This document shows positions 1-8,839 of a stretch of DNA of 37,376 bases, in pieces (positions within the stretch are counted from its first letter, which is position 1; the number at the start of each line of letters is the position of its first letter). Source of the stretch: Acidobacteriota bacterium. Its GTDB lineage: Bacteria > Acidobacteriota > Terriglobia > Terriglobales > Acidobacteriaceae. The stretch spans positions 1-37,376 of the forward strand of contig JAJXZL010000047.1 of assembly GCA_021780075.1 (NCBI GenBank), in the 5' to 3' direction. The notes under the pieces were generated by a model. That model had not been told where the DNA came from. It worked only from the letters and a program-made list of their open reading frames with translations, and ran no database searches. The position numbers were made by a program, and so were the translations under genes.

Positions 1-2
1 GG

Positions 3-89
3 AAGAACGGTCAACAGGCCAAGCGCGTGCAGTCATCCAGACACTTCGACTGCGCCTTGCGGCGGTTCATGATTCGCAAGTACAAATAG
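3..89 (+). CDS. 3' end of an unidentified gene (partial)
   Basis: The frame from base 3 is open to a TAG at 87-89 and encodes a short basic tail ending RRFMIRKYK. Codon third positions are mostly G or C, as in the neighbouring genes, and a hairpin follows directly after the stop. The rest of the gene lies outside the window and the family is not recognised. It could be a chance open frame, because 28 codons are too few to judge. Confidence 0.35.
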   Translation, partial: KNGQQAKRVQSSRHFDCALRRFMIRKYK

Positions 90-93
90 CGCC

Positions 94-109
94 GCAAGTA
101 TACACTTGC
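94..109 (+). terminator. Small hairpin after the partial gene
   Basis: GCAAGT, loop ATAC, ACTTGC: a perfect 6-bp stem with a 4-nt loop starting five bases after the TAG at 87-89. No T-run follows, so termination is only inferred. Confidence 0.3.
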
Positions 110-234
110 CTGTGCCCCTCGTCACAGGCCCTTGGATGGCCACCAGCGTCTCGTCTTTTTCCTGGATGGGAAGATGTGCAATTGAGGGCGCAGGCCCGCG
201 TCAGAATTGCATCGGCAAGCCTGTCAGTGTCCTA

Positions 235-588
235 TCACGCGGCTGGCCTGCCGAAACATGATTCAGCCGGCGAATTCGGCACCGCATTATGAGACAGAAG
301 AATGTGGTCCAGACCCACCAGCGCAAGGATCTCCTCAATTCTTGGCGATGCATTCGAGACCGTGAAGGTGTGTCCCGCGCTCTGGGCGCAAGCGTAGAGC
401 GAGATCAGTGCCGCAATGCCTGCAGCGTCGATGCGTTCCACCATCCCCATATCGAACAAGACGTCTTGTTGGCGCACCAGGGGAGTCATCCGCTCCAGCA
501 GAATCTGCTCATGTCCGCGCACCAGTTCGTGCACGTCTCCGGGCGCTATCATCAGTGTGCCTGCCGTAGTGCAAAGAGTGCCGTTCAT
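235..588 (-). CDS. STAS-domain protein (anti-sigma factor antagonist-like)
   Basis: This 117-residue protein is a single STAS domain, the fold of SpoIIAA-type anti-anti-sigma factors, which normally bind a serine kinase/anti-sigma factor in the cytoplasm. The core strand-turn-helix is visible at residues 44-65 (LFDMG...ERIDAAGIAAL), followed by the typical C-terminal part to about residue 98. A strong AAGGAGGT ribosome site sits six bases before the ATG, which fixes the start. The position of the usual phosphorylated serine (D-S-S-G in SpoIIAA) reads D54-A55-A56-G57, so classical phospho-switching is unlikely. No kinase or phosphatase partner is adjacent. The family call is firm; the partner and role are unknown. 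Confidence 0.8.
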   Translation of the reverse strand: MNGTLCTTAGTLMIAPGDVHELVRGHEQILLERMTPLVRQQDVLFDMGMVERIDAAGIAALISLYACAQSAGHTFTVSNASPRIEEILALVGLDHILLSHNAVPNSPAESCFGRPAA

Positions 589-841
589 ACTGAAACCTCC
601 TTGGAATGCCTATCGCTTCCGGGGTACACCGGATGGGTTCTACCGCTTTCGGCTGCTGCTTCCCGTCTGTGTACCTTGCACCTGAACTGCCAAAGTCATC
701 TGAGGCGCAATATGCTGAAATCATTGAGGAGCGAGCCATGCATCCAGGGCCGGCTCCTGTTCCAAGTGTCCGGATTCGATTTCGACGTCCGCAATCGAAC
801 ACGTTGTAGCTATCTACGCAAAAGGCAGGTGCACAAGTTCC

Positions 842-1987
842 ATGTCTGTTGACGAGCCGGGTCATGCACACAGCTTGAGCACGGAGCGGGCGCGTCAACT
901 GGCGCTGGAGCAGGGGTTTGCGGAGGCAGGGTTGGTGGCGCTGCCCTACGCTGAAGAAGCGCAGGATGCGACCCGCTATGCGCAGTGGGTGCAGGTGGGA
1001 CGCGCCGGGTCAATGCACTACCTGACGCGTACCGCAGAAGATGGCCAACTGGTCCGCAGCCGTGTGGGGATTCCGTTTCCCTGGGCGCGCTCTGTGATTG
1101 TGTGCTTTGCCGGGTACCACTGCGCACAACCGCGTTCCACTGATGCTGCCGCACCGACGGCTGGCTGGATTGCACGCTATGCGTGGTCAAGCCGCGCCGA
1201 TATCGCCGGAGCACGACGGCCCAGCGATTATCACAAGGTGCTGCTGAAGCGAATGCGCGCGCTGGAAGAACGTCTGCACGGCGAACTGGGCGAATTCGAG
1301 TCACGGGCGTATGTGGATACAGGGCCGGTGGTGGAGCGCGCTCTGGCCACGGCGGCCGGGCTCGGTTGGACAGGGAAGAATACCTGCCTGATCCATCCAA
1401 AGCTGGGCTCGTATGGATTTCTGGCGGTGCTGGTCACCTCGCTTGAAGCGCAGGCCGTCCCGGCGCAGTTGCCCGTGACCGATCGATGTGGAAGCTGCCG
1501 GCGCTGTCTGGATGCCTGCCCTACCGGCGCGCTCATCGCGCCCTATCAGATGGATGCGACACGCTGTATCTCGTACCTGACCATCGAACACAAGGGGCCA
1601 ATCGCCGTGGAACTGATGGAGGGTATGGGGCGGCAGGTGTTTGGTTGCGACATCTGCCAGGATGTTTGCCCGTGGAATCGCAAAGCGCCTGTGAGCGCTG
1701 ACGAGGAACTGGTAGCGCGTGCGGAACTTGTAAACCCCGCGCTGGAGTGGCTTGCCCAGATGGACATGTCAACTTTCGAGCAAACGTTCAACGGCTCGCC
1801 AGTCCGGCGGGCGGGTTTCATGGGATTGCGCCGCAATGTTGCTATCGCGATGGGCAATACGGGAGTCAGGCTGTTTGCCCGCTGGCTGCATCCGTGGGCC
1901 GAGGCTGCGGATGAGGGACTGCGCACGGCTGCCAGGTGGGCCCTTGAAAGGCTTGACGTGCAAGCAGTTCCGACGGAAAATCAGTAA
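842..1987 (+). CDS. queG: Epoxyqueuosine reductase QueG
   Basis: QueG catalyses the last step of queuosine synthesis: the cobalamin-dependent reduction of epoxyqueuosine to queuosine in tRNA, in the cytoplasm. The 381-residue length matches the family. Two ferredoxin-type clusters are visible: C216-x2-C219-x2-C222-x3-C226-P, and C269-x2-C272-x3-C276-P-W. The N-terminal half (about 20-205) fits the DUF1730/cobalamin-binding region, and the C-terminal GFMGLRRNVAIAMGN segment fits the HEAT-like tRNA-binding tail. An AGGTG-like ribosome site precedes the ATG. The gene converges on a cold-shock gene, with a hairpin between them. Confidence is high. Confidence 0.95.
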   Translation: MSVDEPGHAHSLSTERARQLALEQGFAEAGLVALPYAEEAQDATRYAQWVQVGRAGSMHYLTRTAEDGQLVRSRVGIPFPWARSVIVCFAGYHCAQPRSTDAAAPTAGWIARYAWSSRADIAGARRPSDYHKVLLKRMRALEERLHGELGEFESRAYVDTGPVVERALATAAGLGWTGKNTCLIHPKLGSYGFLAVLVTSLEAQAVPAQLPVTDRCGSCRRCLDACPTGALIAPYQMDATRCISYLTIEHKGPIAVELMEGMGRQVFGCDICQDVCPWNRKAPVSADEELVARAELVNPALEWLAQMDMSTFEQTFNGSPVRRAGFMGLRRNVAIAMGNTGVRLFARWLHPWAEAADEGLRTAARWALERLDVQAVPTENQ

Positions 1988-2007
1988 ATCAAACCGCAGG
2001 CAAACAG

Positions 2008-2027
2008 GGCCTTCCGCAGGGAAGGCC
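2008..2027. terminator. Bidirectional hairpin between queG and the cold-shock gene
   Basis: GGCCTTCC, loop GCAG, GGAAGGCC: a perfect 8-bp stem between two convergent stop codons (1987 and 2038). There is no clear T-run on either side, so it may be a weak or Rho-assisted terminator. Confidence 0.55.
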
Positions 2028-2037
2028 TCAGACTGAC

Positions 2038-2244
2038 TTATGAAGCGCGCATCACGTTGACCGCGCTCAGCCCTTTTGGACCCTGCTGGCACTCAAACTC
2101 GACAGACTCGCCCTCGTTGAGGGTTCTGTAGCCATTTTCCTGAATGGCAGAGAAATGCACAAAGACATCTTCTCCACTTGACCGCTGAATGAACCCGTAC
2201 CCCTTGGCTCCGTTGAACCACTTCACCACGCCTTGTTCCTTCAT
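2038..2244 (-). CDS. Cold-shock domain protein (CspA family)
   Basis: This 68-residue protein is a single cold-shock domain, an OB fold that binds single-stranded RNA or DNA and melts RNA structure. Both nucleic-acid-binding motifs are present: RNP1 as KGYGFIQ (about 14-20) and RNP2 as VFVHF (about 27-31). It starts [10 protein letters not shown] as in CspA-type proteins and ends with the KGLSAVNV strand. An AGGAGA ribosome site lies seven bases before the ATG. The upstream region is long and gene-free, which would allow a long 5' leader as in other csp genes; the leader itself is inferred. Confidence 0.95.
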   Translation of the reverse strand: MKEQGVVKWFNGAKGYGFIQRSSGEDVFVHFSAIQENGYRTLNEGESVEFECQQGPKGLSAVNVMRAS

Positions 2245-2842
2245 CTATCGTCTCCTTGTTCTGTGGTTAGCGCATTGCACGGGCCCTCGCGCCGGGACCG
2301 CCCTGCCCACCGGGCAGAGCAGAACACTACAACAAGAACCAAAATCCACACCCAGATATGGCACGAGCCGCCTGAGCGCGCGTATTGCGTGCGCCGTGGC
2401 AGCCCGATGACCTACCTAAGTTGGAGGTGCGCTTCCCAATAACCAAAACATCCAAAGCTAACGGCCTTCTACAGATTGCAACACAGCACGCCCGTGGCGG
2501 ACTGTGCTCCCTTTATGGCAGGAAAATCAGGAGGATGCAAGTGGAAAATGCGTTGGAAGTAGCGGATGAAACAGCATGTTGCGCGCGCTTGTGCGTAAAT
2601 TTTAAAAAATCGGAATTGAAAACTTTATTACATTACAAATAAAACCAGAGCCTAGAGAGAGCGGATCTTTACATGGCGCAGGCGTCTCACAATCCGGCGG
2701 GAAGCGCATGCCCCCGCATTTTATGTGTTTTGGCGCAGGAAGTTCCCGGAGCGACTATCCTTGAGGCAAGGGCCCGTCATCATGCGTGCTGCAATTGCCT
2801 CAGCTGCCATGTGGCCTAACGTCTTGATTCAGAGAGTCATTC
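2245..2842. other. Intergenic region between divergent csp and yihY genes
   Basis: About 600 bases without a convincing gene. An AT-rich patch at 2597-2645 contains TTGAAA (2616-2621) and downstream A/T hexamers that could serve a plus-strand promoter for the BrkB-family gene, but the spacing to a good -10 box is poor. The short open frames here lack ribosome sites and recognisable protein sequence. Confidence 0.4.
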
Positions 2843-3748
2843 GTGGTGGATGTCCCAAATTCTGGTACTTGTGAAGAATCTACGGTGGAAGCCGCTGGAG
2901 TTGAAGTGTCAGCGGCTGCTGCGAGCTCCAAGTGGTATCGCTTGCGCAGGGACGGCACTGCGCTGGTGAGTTACCTGCTGGACAGCGAAGTGCATACCTA
3001 CGCATTCAGCGTGGCGGCCAATGCCATCCTTTCCTTCATCCCCTTCATCGTTTTGCTGTATACGCTTGCCATTTCGGTCTTTCACTCCCGGGCCATGGCG
3101 GACGTGGTCAGCGAGATGGTGCACTACTTTCTGCCTTCAAACCAGGATTGGGTGGCAACCAATCTTTCGCTTGCCGCCGCACGACAGGGCGTGCAGGTGT
3201 TTTCGCTGGTGATGATTCTGGTCGCCTGTACCGGCATCTTTCTGCCTCTTGAGGTGGCTCTGAACCAGGCCTGGGGAGTAAACAAGAGCCGCAATTACCT
3301 CATGAATCAGACGGTGGCCTTCGGGCTGGCTCTGCTGATGGTTGTACTGGCGGTGGTGAGCATTCTGCTAAGCGCCTGGCAGCGGGAATTGCTGGGCTTC
3401 ATCTTCTTTCACCATGTCGACAACTTCGTTTTCAAGGGAATCAGCTATCTGTGGCTGGCCGCTTCGACTGGTGTTGCATCGATTCTTTTCTTCTTCTCCA
3501 TTTACTGGCTTCTGCCCAACCGTAAAGTTCAAGCGCGGCAAGTGCTGCGTACTTCCATCGTCACCGGAGTGATCTGGCTGCTGAGCAAAAATCTCTTCGT
3601 GGCCCTGTTGCCGCATCTGGATCTGAAGGCGCTCTACGGTCCGTTTTATGTTTCGGTGGGACTGCTGTTCTGGGCCTATATTTCGGGGCTAATTCTTTTC
3701 GCTGGGGCGCAGTTCAGCGTGGCGCGGCAGGGGAACGGAATCAAGTAG
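2843..3748 (+). CDS. YihY/BrkB family membrane protein
   Basis: This 301-residue integral membrane protein belongs to the YihY/virulence factor BrkB family, whose molecular function is not firmly established. The start is GTG at 2843. After a soluble N-terminus of about 35 residues, the family pattern is clear: an HTYAFSVAANAILSFIPFIV segment (about 51-70), then hydrophobic helices around 118-135, 153-175, 199-225, 236-255 and 269-290, making about six membrane spans. The sequence VACTGIFLPLEVALNQAWGV is typical of the family. It stands alone, with no operon partner. Older names such as ribonuclease BN for this family are not supported. Confidence 0.85.
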   Translation: MVDVPNSGTCEESTVEAAGVEVSAAAASSKWYRLRRDGTALVSYLLDSEVHTYAFSVAANAILSFIPFIVLLYTLAISVFHSRAMADVVSEMVHYFLPSNQDWVATNLSLAAARQGVQVFSLVMILVACTGIFLPLEVALNQAWGVNKSRNYLMNQTVAFGLALLMVVLAVVSILLSAWQRELLGFIFFHHVDNFVFKGISYLWLAASTGVASILFFFSIYWLLPNRKVQARQVLRTSIVTGVIWLLSKNLFVALLPHLDLKALYGPFYVSVGLLFWAYISGLILFAGAQFSVARQGNGIK

Positions 3749-3913
3749 CGGAGTTGCGGCAGCCGGAGTTCATGGGGCCTGGCCGTTCATCCTACCCGGT
3801 CGTTCGCTGACGCGAGGGACGAGGATGGGCAACCCGCCGTGGTGCGGAAAGGTCCTTGAGGCCGAGGGCACCCGCCGGACGTGCATTTTGACGTCGTATT
3901 CCTATCTAGCTTC
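3749..3913. other. Short convergent spacer
   Basis: 165 bases between the convergent BrkB-family gene and the ADOP permease. It holds an imperfect inverted repeat (CATCCTACCC near 3788 and GAGGATGGG near 3820) that could form a hairpin. No gene is seen. Confidence 0.3.
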
Positions 3914-6553
3914 TCACTCCACACGCAGGGCCTGCATGGGATCGACTGAGGCTGCGCGGCGCGCGGGAATCCAGCATGCGGCGAGAGCCACCAGAACAAC
4001 GAACATGATGCTCGCGGCGAACGACATTGGATCAGTGGGCTTAACGCCGTACAGCTGGCTCGCTAGCAAGCGCGTCGTTAGCAGCGAGGCGACGAAGCCG
4101 ATCCCAGCTCCGAATCCAGCAAGAACCAAGCCCTGCCTCAACAGCATGCGGATGATTTTCCTACGCTCAGCGCCGAATGCCATGCGAATACCAATCTCTC
4201 GTGTGCGCCGGTTGACGAGATAGGCAATTACGCCGTAAAGGCCTATCGCACCGAGAAAGATCGCCAGGACTCCAAGCGTGCCGACAAACCCAGCGAGGGT
4301 TTGATCCATCCAGAACGATTGCCGCATCAGGTAACCGATGGTGCGCACCTCATAGGGCACGTTGCGGTCTGTGCTTCGGAAGACGCTGCGTTCGGCGGCA
4401 ATCAGCGCCGGCGTGCTTTCCCCACCATCGACAATGAGGCTTGCATGGTTACTGGGCCATTGCGCAAAAGAAAGGTAAAGATACGGTTCGGGCTCTTCAT
4501 GAGGCCAGTTGATTTTGGCATCTTCCGAAACACCCACTACGATGCACGATGTTCCATCGACGACGATCTGCCGGCCCAGTGCGTTTCCGGCGGGCCAGAA
4601 GCGATTGGCCATGTTCCGGCTGATCACCGCAACCTTCAAGGCGGTGGCGCTATCTGTCACTGCGAATGCGCGTCCCTCTAAGATCCGAGTTCCCATTGTC
4701 TGAAAGTAGTTGGCATCGACGGCATTGAACTTGACTGGGATCGACGGCTGGCCCTGCGGCAATTGCACTCCGGGGATAGACACGCGCTTGGAAGCGCCGC
4801 CTTCGGTGTCTGAGAGCAGCACGCGATTCGCCAGGCCGACATGTTTTACGCCGGGCAGCGCGGCCGTCCGCGCTTCCACCTGGTCGAAGAATGCTGTAGT
4901 GCGGGCCTGAGTATAGCCGGCAACGAGATTCGGGCTCATGTCAAAAAAGACAAAGTTTCTCTGGCGATCAAAGCCGAGATCGATGCTTCGAGTGGCGAGC
5001 AAGCTGCGCAGCATCAGGCTTGAAGCGGTCAGCAGTGTGGCCGCCAATGCAATCTCGACAACGACCAGTGCGTTCCGCAAGGTTAGGCGGCGATTCGGGC
5101 GACCGGCGCCCGTCTCTTCCCTTTTCAGGGTTGAAGCGTAATCCCGTCGGGTCGCCTGGAGCGCAGGCGTGAGACCGAAGACGACCACCGCCAATATTGA
5201 TGATGCCATCGTAAACAGAACTAAGGTCGCGTCAAGATGCAGATCGAGACCGAGCGCTACCTCGGATGGCGGCATCAGGGCTGGCTGCAAGCGGAATAGG
5301 CCTACTGCAATGAGCAGACCGACCGCAGAGCTCGCCACTGCCAAAAGGAGGCTTTCGGTGAGCAGTTGGCGAATGATGCGCACTCGCGTGGCTCCGAGTA
5401 CGAGGCGCATAGCGATCTCCTTGCGTCTTTTATCGGAGCGCGCCAGGATGAGACCGGCCACGTTGGCGCAGCAGATAAGCAGCACCATACCAACTGCGGC
5501 CATCATGAGCAGCGTGGGAGCGGCTGCTTCACGCAGGCGCTGTTCTTCGGAAACTATCGAGACGGTTCTCCCGCGATTGAGAGCCGGATAGTTCTGTGCC
5601 ATGCGTCGCCCGATGGTCTCGATTTCTACCTGTGCTTCCTCTGCGGTCGCACCAGGCCGTAATCGGCCGAGCAGTTCGAAGTCGCGGACAGCGCGTTTGT
5701 ATTCCCCTTCCCATGTGGTGAGCGGAACCCACAATTCCACTGGAACAAACGGCGACATTCCGCGAAATCCCGGCGGAGCGATACCGATCACCGTATAGCT
5801 GGAGCCGGTAAGAGAAATCTGTTTGCCCACGATTTGCGGGTCCGCGCCGAAAAAGCGCTGCCACACGGAGTTGCTGATGACAACAATCCGTTCGTGCTTT
5901 GTCGCCGCCTCCTGAAACTTGAGGCCGAGCTTTGGATCAGTGCCAAGCAGCAAGAAGTAGTTGGGAGATACGACTTCGTCGAGCAGTTGCCTGGATTCGG
6001 AAGGAGTGTGGAGTATCTGGCCGTGCCGTGAATAGGCGAGGACACCGTCAAGTGATTTTCCCTGAGAAGCGAAATCCCGGCTTTCTGGATAGGAGAACAA
6101 GTAGTCGGGCCCCTGCGGCGTGCTAGCGACAATGCGCACCAGACGCCCCGGCTGTTTCGCCGGCCAAGAGCGCAGGAGCGCAGCGTCGGCAACGGCAAAG
6201 ATTGTTGAGGTTACGCCGATGCCAAGCGCAAGAGTCAATACGGCAACGGCTGTGAATCCCGGGTTCTTTGCCAACCCGCGCAGGCCATAGCGAAAATCAC
6301 GGATGAGATTTTCTATCCAGGGCAGCGAGTTTCGCTCGTGGTACTGCTGCCGCGTTTGCTCGATGCCCCCCAATCGGATGAGCGCCTGGCGGCGAGCGTC
6401 GTCTGGGCTGAGCCCCTCGCGGATGCCGTCGTCTACATGCATCGCAATGTGGCTTTCGAGCTCGGCGGTGAAGTCGTCGTTGACGTGGCCCGGATGCAGC
6501 AGGCCGACAAAGCGCGAGCAGACTGCTCTGAAATTCCGTGCAAGATTCGCCAT
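3914..6553 (-). CDS. ADOP-type ABC transporter permease (MacB/FtsX family)
   Basis: This 879-residue permease is of the acidobacterial duplicated orphan permease (ADOP) type: two MacB periplasmic core/FtsX units in one chain after a soluble N-terminal segment (about 25-90, with DDGIREGLSPDDARRQAL). The first membrane helix is at about 100-122 (LTLALGIGVTSTIFAV). FtsX helices with the RRKEIAMRLVLGA signature follow in the middle, and the second unit ends with RRTREIGIRMAFGAERRKI and helices to VDPMQALRVE. The start was placed at 6553 rather than 6610 because this ATG overlaps the PadR stop (TGATG) and follows a GGAGGAG ribosome site inside padR. No ATPase gene is adjacent, which fits the 'orphan' label. 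Substrate is unknown; family members are usually proposed to act in efflux or envelope processes. Confidence 0.9.
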   Translation of the reverse strand: MANLARNFRAVCSRFVGLLHPGHVNDDFTAELESHIAMHVDDGIREGLSPDDARRQALIRLGGIEQTRQQYHERNSLPWIENLIRDFRYGLRGLAKNPGFTAVAVLTLALGIGVTSTIFAVADAALLRSWPAKQPGRLVRIVASTPQGPDYLFSYPESRDFASQGKSLDGVLAYSRHGQILHTPSESRQLLDEVVSPNYFLLLGTDPKLGLKFQEAATKHERIVVISNSVWQRFFGADPQIVGKQISLTGSSYTVIGIAPPGFRGMSPFVPVELWVPLTTWEGEYKRAVRDFELLGRLRPGATAEEAQVEIETIGRRMAQNYPALNRGRTVSIVSEEQRLREAAAPTLLMMAAVGMVLLICCANVAGLILARSDKRRKEIAMRLVLGATRVRIIRQLLTESLLLAVASSAVGLLIAVGLFRLQPALMPPSEVALGLDLHLDATLVLFTMASSILAVVVFGLTPALQATRRDYASTLKREETGAGRPNRRLTLRNALVVVEIALAATLLTASSLMLRSLLATRSIDLGFDRQRNFVFFDMSPNLVAGYTQARTTAFFDQVEARTAALPGVKHVGLANRVLLSDTEGGASKRVSIPGVQLPQGQPSIPVKFNAVDANYFQTMGTRILEGRAFAVTDSATALKVAVISRNMANRFWPAGNALGRQIVVDGTSCIVVGVSEDAKINWPHEEPEPYLYLSFAQWPSNHASLIVDGGESTPALIAAERSVFRSTDRNVPYEVRTIGYLMRQSFWMDQTLAGFVGTLGVLAIFLGAIGLYGVIAYLVNRRTREIGIRMAFGAERRKIIRMLLRQGLVLAGFGAGIGFVASLLTTRLLASQLYGVKPTDPMSFAASIMFVVLVALAACWIPARRAASVDPMQALRVE

Positions 6554-6894
6554 CACTCCTCCTCGGCGGGCTGCAGAAAGCGAGAAAGGATCTCCGTCGT
6601 CTGTTCCCACTCCGCTGCGGCCTTCTTTACCTGGCGGCGGCCGGCCTTGGTCAGTTGGTAAAACTTGGCACGGCGGTTGTTCTCCGACGCTCCCCAGCTC
6701 GAGCGGATAAAGCCCTCCTGCTCCAGCCTGAGCAGCGCCGGGTAGAGCGTTCCGTAGTTAAGAGCAAGCAAATCTCCGCTGGTCTGCTCAATCCGCCGCG
6801 CCAACCCGTAACCGTGCTGCGGACCCATGACTTCAAGTGTGCGCAGCACCATCAGTGCGAGCGTCCCCTGCCACACATCAGCCTTTTCCGCCAT
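6553..6894 (-). CDS. PadR-family transcriptional regulator
   Basis: This 113-residue DNA-binding protein has the PadR winged-helix pattern: LMVLRTLEVMGPQHGYGLARRIEQTS, then LNYGTLYPALLRLEQEGFIRSSW, then a NNRRAKFYQLTKAGRRQV wing and a C-terminal dimerisation helix. The ATG at 6894 is preferred over an in-frame GTG at 6912 because AGGAG lies about six bases before it. It is the first gene of a two-gene unit with the ADOP permease and overlaps it by one base. PadR-ADOP pairs are common in Acidobacteria, so it very likely represses its own operon in response to an unknown ligand. Repeated TCCTAT half-sites lie upstream. Confidence 0.93.
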   Translation of the reverse strand: MAEKADVWQGTLALMVLRTLEVMGPQHGYGLARRIEQTSGDLLALNYGTLYPALLRLEQEGFIRSSWGASENNRRAKFYQLTKAGRRQVKKAAAEWEQTTEILSRFLQPAEEE

Positions 6895-6900
6895 TGCGTC

Positions 6901-6955
6901 TCCTATTGCCACGCCATAAGAAGGGTTCGCGCGCTCCTATGGGTTGGTAATAGGA
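6901..6955. promoter_or_regulatory. Candidate PadR operator (TCCTAT/ATAGGA half-sites)
   Basis: TCCTAT occurs at 6901-6906 and 6935-6940, and its complement ATAGGA at 6950-6955. The last two form a 6-bp inverted repeat with a 9-base spacer; the outer pair extends to a 9/10 match (TCCTATTGCC against GGTAATAGGA). The element sits directly before padR, and its gene-proximal half-site overlaps the Shine-Dalgarno. Binding by PadR is inferred. Confidence 0.4.
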
Positions 6956-7407
6956 AAGCACGATCGTGCGCCGATTTATGTGGTCCCCGTCACACTCGCT
7001 GCAATTTACTGGGCACTCCAGCGCCGGTTGAGCCGCTTACATCCCTCTGTCCAATCGATCGCGTGGTCCGCCGCGTGGCCACGGGTTCGGGCAGAATTCC
7101 CGCCGAGATAAAGGCCAGCTTGAAAAGCATGCTGGAAAGCGGAGAATGAATTACCGCCGCGCCCGGAGAAATGGGCGGCCAAATCGGTAAAGCCTGTCCA
7201 ACTTAAACATGGGCAAGTGGCCACCGACGCTTGTCGATTCCCAAGTTTCAAAAGCGAGGCCCGGGGTGCCCGGCCATGCCAGCCGGAGGAAGGCAAGAGC
7301 AGATCCTTCGCGCCGCTTACCTCAACGCGCCATGCGCGCCGGGGCCTTGGGTGTGCTTCGCCCAGGGCAGGCTCCGGGGTACCCGGCACCTGGCCCCACC
7401 CGCCCAA
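6956..7407. other. Gene-free stretch upstream of padR
   Basis: About 450 bases between padR and the stop of the next minus-strand gene. It holds a degraded copy of a dispersed 35-nt repeat (7240-7274, listed separately). The open frames here show no protein family, have no ribosome sites and run through the repeat, so no gene is called. Confidence 0.4.
7240..7274. repeat. Dispersed 35-nt palindromic element, copy 1 (degenerate)
   Basis: Aligns without gaps over 35 positions to the elements at 13987-14021 and 36270-36304. The shared layout is CCCARGTYTC, a short AT-containing centre, GAGRCCYGGGG, then a CxGGC tail. The stem in this copy has several mismatches, so it looks like an older copy. 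Confidence 0.6.
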
Positions 7408-7815
7408 TCACCGAAAAAGTCTCCGATTGAACGATGGACCATTGAATTGCGGAGCGAATCTTATCGAAGGAAAGAAGCCTGCAAATCTCTTTTCGATCTC
7501 TTCGTCGGCTTGTCCATCGCTTCGCACATCTTGGCCCTTCACCTTAAGAAACTCCTTCGAAAATACGACTCCACCCTCACCGACGCGTCGCCAAGTGCCT
7601 CGGGCGTGTTCTATCTTTCCCTCACGATTGAGGTCCTGCTGGAAGCTCTGATCCTGCCTAAGAACCAGCGTGGATGATTCTCCATCGCCGTAAAACTCAT
7701 ATGTTCCCGACACAGCTCTATAGCTGTAGTCCGCAGCCACCAAGTACCAACACCAAGAGAGAGCGATGCAGAGAACAATCACGCAGACTATCTGCACAGA
7801 AGTAGGTATCTTCAT
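7408..7815 (-). CDS. Small membrane-anchored hypothetical protein
   Basis: This 135-residue protein begins with an uncleaved-looking hydrophobic segment (about 7-28, VQIVCVIVLCIALSWCWYLVA), so it is probably tethered to the inner membrane with an exported domain. The rest has the rhythm of a small beta-sheet domain: a GTYEFYGDGESSTLVLRQDQSF segment, then GTWRRVGEGGVVF, resembling the 'GTY...L.L..DGTF...GTW' pattern found in many short bacterial lipoprotein-like domains. No catalytic motif is seen. By eye its base composition is less GC-rich than its neighbours, which may hint at separate ancestry. It lies before dapD on the opposite face of a repeat-bearing spacer and has no clear operon partner. 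Confidence 0.65.
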   Translation of the reverse strand: MKIPTSVQIVCVIVLCIALSWCWYLVAADYSYRAVSGTYEFYGDGESSTLVLRQDQSFQQDLNREGKIEHARGTWRRVGEGGVVFSKEFLKVKGQDVRSDGQADEEIEKRFAGFFPSIRFAPQFNGPSFNRRLFR

Positions 7816-7890
7816 CGCTTTCCCCTTTCGCCTGCGACGGCTATTAGCGGCAGCGTGCCACGTGCTTGTTGGCGACGCCCAGGTCTGCGG

Positions 7891-8751
7891 CTACCTGAGC
7901 AGGTCTTCGAGGGTGGTGCTTAAGTCGGTTTTTTCGTCGCGGTACTTGACGATGACGGGGGCGTAGAGGCTGAGGCCCCAGTCCTGGCTGCTGGGGTGGC
8001 CTTTGCCTTTGGAGACGGCGCGGGAGCCGGGGACGACGACGGCGTTGGCGGGGATGATGAGGGGCTGGTCGGCAGTGGCGCGGAGGATGGTGCCGTTGAC
8101 GAGATCGAAGACCGGGGTTCCGCGGGTGAGGATGGTTCCAGGAGCGAGGACGGCGCCCTGGCGGACGATGGTGCCCTCGTAGACGCCGGTGTTGCCGCCG
8201 ATGAGGGCGTCGTCCTCAATGATGACGGGACTGGCGTTGATGGGCTCGAGGACTCCGCCGATCTGGGCGGCGGCGCTCAAGTGGACGCGTTTGCCGATCT
8301 GGGCGCAGGAGCCGACGAGGGCGTGGGAGTCAACCATGGTGCCCTCGTCTACCCACGCTCCGGCGTTGATGTACATGGGCGGCATGCAGACGACGCCGCG
8401 GGCGACGTAGGCTCCGGCGCGGACGCTGGAGCCGCCGGGGACGATGCGGATGCCGTCGGCGGGCGCGAACTGGCGGGCGGGGTAGGTGTGCTTGTCAACG
8501 AAGGAGAGAGCGCCGGCGGAGGAGTCAGCGAGCGCGCCGAGGCGGAAGCCGAGCAGGATGCCCTGCTTGACCCAGGCGTTGACGCGCCAGCCGGTAGGGC
8601 TGGCGGGGTCAGGCTGGGCGGAACGGATTTCGCCGCGCTCAAGGGCGGCGCGCAGGGCGAGGAAGGCATCCATGGCGGACTGGTCGCCGATGGCGGCGGG
8701 GCCGGCGGCAAACGCGCTCTCGACCGCCTGTTGAAGCTGGGTGATGTTCAT
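7891..8751 (-). CDS. dapD: Tetrahydrodipicolinate N-succinyltransferase DapD
   Basis: DapD transfers succinyl from succinyl-CoA to tetrahydrodipicolinate, a cytoplasmic step in lysine and meso-diaminopimelate synthesis by the succinylase branch. The 286-residue protein has an N-terminal helical part (1-100, with GWRVNAWVKQGILLGFRLG) and a left-handed beta-helix of hexapeptide repeats from about 105 to 235. Characteristic strings are VARGVVCMPPMYINAGAWVDEGTMVDSHALVGSCAQIG and ALIGGNTGVYEGTIV. Length matches the family. The coding strand is strongly GC-biased, which leaves long open frames on the opposite strand. No other lysine gene is adjacent. Presence of dapD implies the organism uses the succinylase route. 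Confidence 0.95.
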   Translation of the reverse strand: MNITQLQQAVESAFAAGPAAIGDQSAMDAFLALRAALERGEIRSAQPDPASPTGWRVNAWVKQGILLGFRLGALADSSAGALSFVDKHTYPARQFAPADGIRIVPGGSSVRAGAYVARGVVCMPPMYINAGAWVDEGTMVDSHALVGSCAQIGKRVHLSAAAQIGGVLEPINASPVIIEDDALIGGNTGVYEGTIVRQGAVLAPGTILTRGTPVFDLVNGTILRATADQPLIIPANAVVVPGSRAVSKGKGHPSSQDWGLSLYAPVIVKYRDEKTDLSTTLEDLLR

Positions 8752-8839
8752 GGCTTTTTGAGTTTATCAAGGCCGGGAACAGGCCATGGTGGCGGGCGCG
8801 GGTGGGGCCGGCGGCGGAGGGGATGCGCGCGGAGCGGAC

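Noticed and set aside
2385..2642. 85-residue plus-strand open frame between csp and yihY
   Set aside because: No ribosome site or recognisable protein sequence, and it runs into an AT-rich promoter-like patch.
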